Source of the DNA: Hamadaea tsunoensis DSM 44101
GTDB taxonomy: Bacteria; Actinomycetota; Actinomycetes; Mycobacteriales; Micromonosporaceae
Assembly (NCBI RefSeq): GCF_000428945.1
Contig: NZ_AUAX01000045.1
Location: 1-40,853, forward strand
Direction of reading: 5' to 3'
DNA: 40,853 nt
The notes under the pieces are model-generated. The model was not told the origin of the DNA. It worked only from the letters and a program-made list of their open reading frames with translations, and made no database searches. Below, piece by piece: positions 38,182 through 40,853 of this stretch (within the stretch, counting starts at the first letter, position 1; every line of letters starts with the position of its first letter). The position numbers and the translations under genes were made by a program.

Positions 38182-40032
38182 TTACGGGGTGGTCCACTTC
38201 TGGTTGGCGGCCACGGTGCAGTCCCAGATCTGCAGCGGCGTGCCGTCCGCGGAGCTGGGGCCGGTGGCGTCGAGGCATTTGCCCAGCGCGCGGATCGTGC
38301 CGTCGGTGCCGACCGTCCAGGATTGGGCGCCGGTGCCGTTGCAGTCGTAGATCTGGACCTTCGTGCCGTTGGCACTGCTGCCCGAGGCCACGTCGAGGCA
38401 CTTGCCCAGCGCGCGGATCGTGCCGTCGGTGCCGACCGTCCAGGTCTGCGCGGTGGAGCCGTTGCAGGTGTAGAGCTGCACCTGCGTGCCGTTGGCGCTG
38501 TTCGCGCCGGCCACGTCGACGCACTTGCCGCCGTAGCCGCTGATCGCGCCGACGTGCGAACCGCCGCCGCCGCCCGAGCCCGGCGTACCGGCCCAGGTGA
38601 AGGTCGCCGACGTCTTCGTGGGCAGCGAGTAGGTGAAGGACTGGTTGCCCCAGTTCACCTTGATCGACTGCGTGCTCCCCGTGCTGTTGTACGCGATCAG
38701 AGCCTTGCTGCCGTCCGGGTTCTTCCACGCCACGTTGGGTACCGAGGTGTTGGCGGTGGAGTCGATGCGTACCGCGCCGGGCTTCACGAACTTGGTGAGG
38801 TGGCCCATCGTGTAGTACTCGATGGTGTAGTCCACCTGCCCGCTGCGTGAATCTCCGTTGTGGACGGTGACGAGGCCGGTGCAGGTGCCGCAGCCGCCGT
38901 TGTGCGGGCCCATGTTCTGGTCCACGGCGAGGCTCCACTTGATCCAGCTACGGCCCCAGTTGCGGGTGTAGTCGATCAGGTTGCGCATGTCCTCGTCCTG
39001 CTGGTTGGCGATCCACGTGCCGCCCGAGTGCTCGGTGTCGTACGCGTTGATCCCGTTCTGGTTGTGCACCGTCGTCTGCTCGGTGACGTTGCCGCCGTAG
39101 CCGTGCCACGCGATGCCGCCGAAGTTCGGGTCGTTGCGGATGGCCGTGTCGTTGACGAGCGGGGCGACCCACGTGTCGTAGGTGTCCCAGTTCCAGTCGC
39201 CGACCAGCACCTTCGTGTCCAGCCCGTTGCTGTGCAGGGCCGGGAAGAGGCCGTTCTTGAGGAAGTACTGGATGCCGGCCGTGTTCCACTGCATCGACGG
39301 GTAGCCGGCGCAGCAGGTCGGCTCGTTCTGCGGGGTCACGTAGTCCACGTGCACGCCCTGTGCGGCGTACCCCTGGATGTACTTCGCGAAGTACTGGCCG
39401 TACATCGTGTAGTACTGCGACTGCAGCCAGCCCTGGCTGAAGTTGTTGTTGTCCTTCATCCACGCGGGCGCGGACCACGGCGAGGCCATGACCTTCAGCT
39501 GCGGGTTGAGGCTCTTCGCCTGCTTCGTCAGGGCGATCACGTCGACGTCCCGGTTGAGCGAGAAGTCGTTGATGTCGCAGCACGTGTCGTCGTACGAGTA
39601 GCTCGACCGGGCCAGGTCCGACGAGCCGAGGACGTTGCGGGTGAAGCTGACGCCGATGCCGTTCGTCGGGCTGTAGAGCTTGGTCATGACGTCGTTCTGA
39701 GCCGACTGCGACAAGGCGCCGCTGCCGTGGATGAGCCACGCGGCGGTGTCCGTGAACGAGGCGCCGGCGCCTTCGAACTGCTGGTAGGTGGTGCCCTCGT
39801 TGACCGTGATCGTCTGGTTCGCCGAGCCGCTCGTGGCCGCGAAGGCGATCGGCGTCTGCTGCTGCAGGCCCCGGGTGACGGTCCGGCCGCCGGAGTCCGA
39901 GGTCGTGGTGAGCCAGATGTTGACCGCTTCGCCGGCCGCGTACGCACCGGGCGGGGGTGCGAACGCCACGGCGGCGAAAACGATGAGGAGCGCCGCACCG
40001 AACGGGCGAGCCCCTCTTCTCCGGAAGGACAT
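38182..40032 (-). CDS. Secreted GH30 family glycoside hydrolase with C-terminal ricin-type (CBM13) module
   Basis: A 616-residue exported hydrolase. The signal peptide ends near AYAA (about residue 32). The GH30 barrel starts YQQFEGAGASFTDTAAW; the acid/base Glu is E237 in TPQNEP and the nucleophile E334 in YDTEHSGG, with MASPWSAPAWMKDN between. A beta-sandwich follows, then a glycine linker and a CBM13 trefoil in three repeats, the last two almost identical in DNA. Family members cleave beta-1,6-glucan, glucosylceramide or glucuronoxylan; the DTCCDINDF and CCAGYP cysteines fit the secreted fungal-wall (beta-1,6-glucanase) branch, tentatively. Its promoter is back-to-back with that of the sugar ABC gene. 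Confidence 0.9.
   Translation of the reverse strand: MSFRRRGARPFGAALLIVFAAVAFAPPPGAYAAGEAVNIWLTTTSDSGGRTVTRGLQQQTPIAFAATSGSANQTITVNEGTTYQQFEGAGASFTDTAAWLIHGSGALSQSAQNDVMTKLYSPTNGIGVSFTRNVLGSSDLARSSYSYDDTCCDINDFSLNRDVDVIALTKQAKSLNPQLKVMASPWSAPAWMKDNNNFSQGWLQSQYYTMYGQYFAKYIQGYAAQGVHVDYVTPQNEPTCCAGYPSMQWNTAGIQYFLKNGLFPALHSNGLDTKVLVGDWNWDTYDTWVAPLVNDTAIRNDPNFGGIAWHGYGGNVTEQTTVHNQNGINAYDTEHSGGTWIANQQDEDMRNLIDYTRNWGRSWIKWSLAVDQNMGPHNGGCGTCTGLVTVHNGDSRSGQVDYTIEYYTMGHLTKFVKPGAVRIDSTANTSVPNVAWKNPDGSKALIAYNSTGSTQSIKVNWGNQSFTYSLPTKTSATFTWAGTPGSGGGGGSHVGAISGYGGKCVDVAGANSANGTQVQLYTCNGSTAQTWTVGTDGTIRALGKCLDVASGSSANGTKVQIYDCNGTGAQSWTVGTDGTIRALGKCLDATGPSSADGTPLQIWDCTVAANQKWTTP
38270..38443 (-). repeat. Near-identical internal duplication in the CBM13 module of the GH30 gene
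   Basis: The 50 bases from 38270 recur 123 bases (41 codons) later at 38393 with a single change. They encode consecutive trefoil lobes (WTVGTDGTIRALGKCLD). Such DNA-level identity points to recent duplication or gene conversion between lobes. Confidence 0.8.
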
Positions 40033-40209
40033 GCGAGTATGCCTTTCTTCGGGATGGGCCAGTGCCGTCCCACGCCGTTCCGGCCGGCGTCTTGGCGTCG
40101 GCGATGGGGCGTACCTCGCGGGAAACCCGCAGCTCGCGGGCACGTCACTGGGTCGGCCGTCGATCGCCCTGCCCGGCGTACATCAACGGCAGTCAACTGA
40201 TGGCGAAAC

Positions 40210-40245
40210 TGTAAACACGGTGTTCTGAACAAGTCAACGCTTGAC
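40210..40245 (-). promoter_or_regulatory. Divergent GH30 promoter and shared operator candidate
   Basis: GTCAA-CGC-TTGAC (40233-40245) is a perfect inverted repeat. Its left half gives a -35 TTGACT for the GH30 gene, with a weak -10 TTTACA 16 bases on (40215-40210). A second short repeat, AACACGGTGTT, is at 40214-40224. One dimeric regulator could cover both -35 regions. Confidence 0.4.
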
Positions 40246-40269
40246 AGCCAGGTTGATCAGAACTTAAAT
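40241..40269 (+). promoter_or_regulatory. Promoter of the ABC sugar-binding lipoprotein gene
   Basis: TTGACA (40241-40246), a 17-base spacer and TTAAAT (40264-40269) fit a housekeeping promoter well. It is 62 bases from the ATG at 40332. Its -35 is the right half of the inverted repeat at 40233-40245. Confidence 0.6.
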
Positions 40270-40331
40270 CGCATCACGAAATAAGCCCTGACACGTCCCC
40301 GTCCCCGGGCTGCCCCTGAAGGGAAGTATTG

Positions 40332-40853
40332 ATGCGCACCATGCATAAGGTCGGCATCGCGGTGATCGCCACCGCACTGGCCGCCACCACCGCCGCGTGC
40401 GGTTCGAGCAACGACTCCGGATCCAGCTCCGGTGGCAAGATCAAGCTGACTATTTCGACGTTCGGTGAGTTCGGGTACAAGGATTTGTACACCGAGTATC
40501 AGGCGTCGCACCCGAACATTGAGATCGTGGAGCGGGTCACGAAGACCGAGGATGCGCAGAAGAATCTGGCGGCGCATCTGGCGACGGGTTCGGGGGCCGC
40601 GGATATCGAGGCGATCGAGGAGGGCTGGATCGGTCAGTTCACCGCGCAGCCGTCGAAGTTCTATAACTGGGCTGATTATGGTGGCTCGGAGATCAAGTCG
40701 CAGTGGCCGGCGTGGAAGTGGCAGCAGGCGACGGCGGCGTCGGGTGAGACGATCGGTCTGGGTACGGATGTCGGTGGTATGGCGATGTGCTACCGGCGGG
40801 ATCTGTTCCAGCAGGCGGGTCTGCCGGCGGATCGGGATGCGGTGTCGAAGTTG
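40332..40853 (+). CDS. ABC transporter sugar substrate-binding lipoprotein (3' end outside window)
   Basis: The first 174 residues of a family 1 extracellular solute-binding protein. The lipobox TAAC puts the lipid anchor on Cys23. The start of the binding fold is KIKLTISTFGEFGYKDLYTEYQASHPNIEIVER, then LAAHLATGSGAADIEAIEEGW. From about 40445 the codon use changes: GAT, GGT, TAT and AAT become common, unlike the first 35 codons and the neighbouring genes. The sugar is unknown; GH30/GH18 products are likely. Permease genes should follow beyond the edge. Confidence 0.88.
   Translation, partial: MRTMHKVGIAVIATALAATTAACGSSNDSGSSSGGKIKLTISTFGEFGYKDLYTEYQASHPNIEIVERVTKTEDAQKNLAAHLATGSGAADIEAIEEGWIGQFTAQPSKFYNWADYGGSEIKSQWPAWKWQQATAASGETIGLGTDVGGMAMCYRRDLFQQAGLPADRDAVSKL

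Noticed and set aside
1-40853. tRNA or rRNA genes
   Set aside because: No cloverleaf with TTCRA and CCA-end features or ribosomal RNA stretch was recognised by eye; a covariance-model search would settle this.

Overview
The window is high-GC DNA from an actinomycete. The evidence is G/C-ending codons, frequent GTG starts, a conservon-type histidine kinase with a roadblock protein, a SigK/RskA pair, Tat and lipoprotein signals, and secreted hydrolases carrying ricin-type (CBM13) modules. The very frequent word CGTAC and the gene set suggest Micromonosporaceae (Actinoplanes-like). That placement is inference. No tRNA, rRNA, CRISPR array or replication origin was seen.

Layout. The window opens in the 3' end of an IS30-family transposase (1-349) that abuts one arm of a palindromic repeat. 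Next come an M48 protease/LemA pair, a RutE/RutF-like nitroreductase/flavin reductase pair divergent from a VOC protein, an 800-bp convergent gap full of palindromes, a large LuxR (LAL) regulator, a secreted M4 metalloprotease, a DUF4037 protein, a Tat-exported serine-hydrolase of beta-lactamase fold, a flippase-like membrane protein, two small DUF proteins, a GH20 hexosaminidase and a DUF2784 membrane protein. At 16.8-18.9 kb a membrane-anchored lysozyme-like wall protein lies behind a CRP-like site. At 18.9-22.7 kb there is a SigK module: sigK, rskA, a fasciclin lipoprotein and a membrane-bound molybdopterin oxidoreductase. Two promoters of the form CCAnCC-N15-CCGAATA precede sigK and the fasciclin gene. 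A second repeat-rich gap (23.5-24.1 kb) precedes a three-gene unit: a Cys-rich double-psi beta-barrel protein, a Tat-exported protein and a MauE-like membrane protein. Then follow half a conservon (sensor kinase and roadblock) joined to a TAXI binding protein, and a truncated threonyl-tRNA synthetase behind a Thr-codon attenuator. After these come a HEFCHH protein/lactonase pair and an MmyB-type regulator divergent from an SDR. The right end looks like a polysaccharide-use locus: a GH18 chitinase, a ROK regulator, a GH30 hydrolase and the start of a sugar ABC-transporter lipoprotein.

The most unusual material is non-coding. (1) A 70-bp palindrome (20-bp arms, 30-bp centre in every intact copy) sits only in gaps between convergent genes: three intact copies, one decayed copy, and two right arms, one of them next to the IS30 end. 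(2) A separate 75-bp palindrome occurs once in an intergenic gap and once in frame inside the molybdopterin oxidoreductase gene, where it encodes 25 residues of a linker. (3) Other long inverted repeats fill the gaps at 4.9-5.5, 23.5-23.9 and 34.95-35.07 kb.
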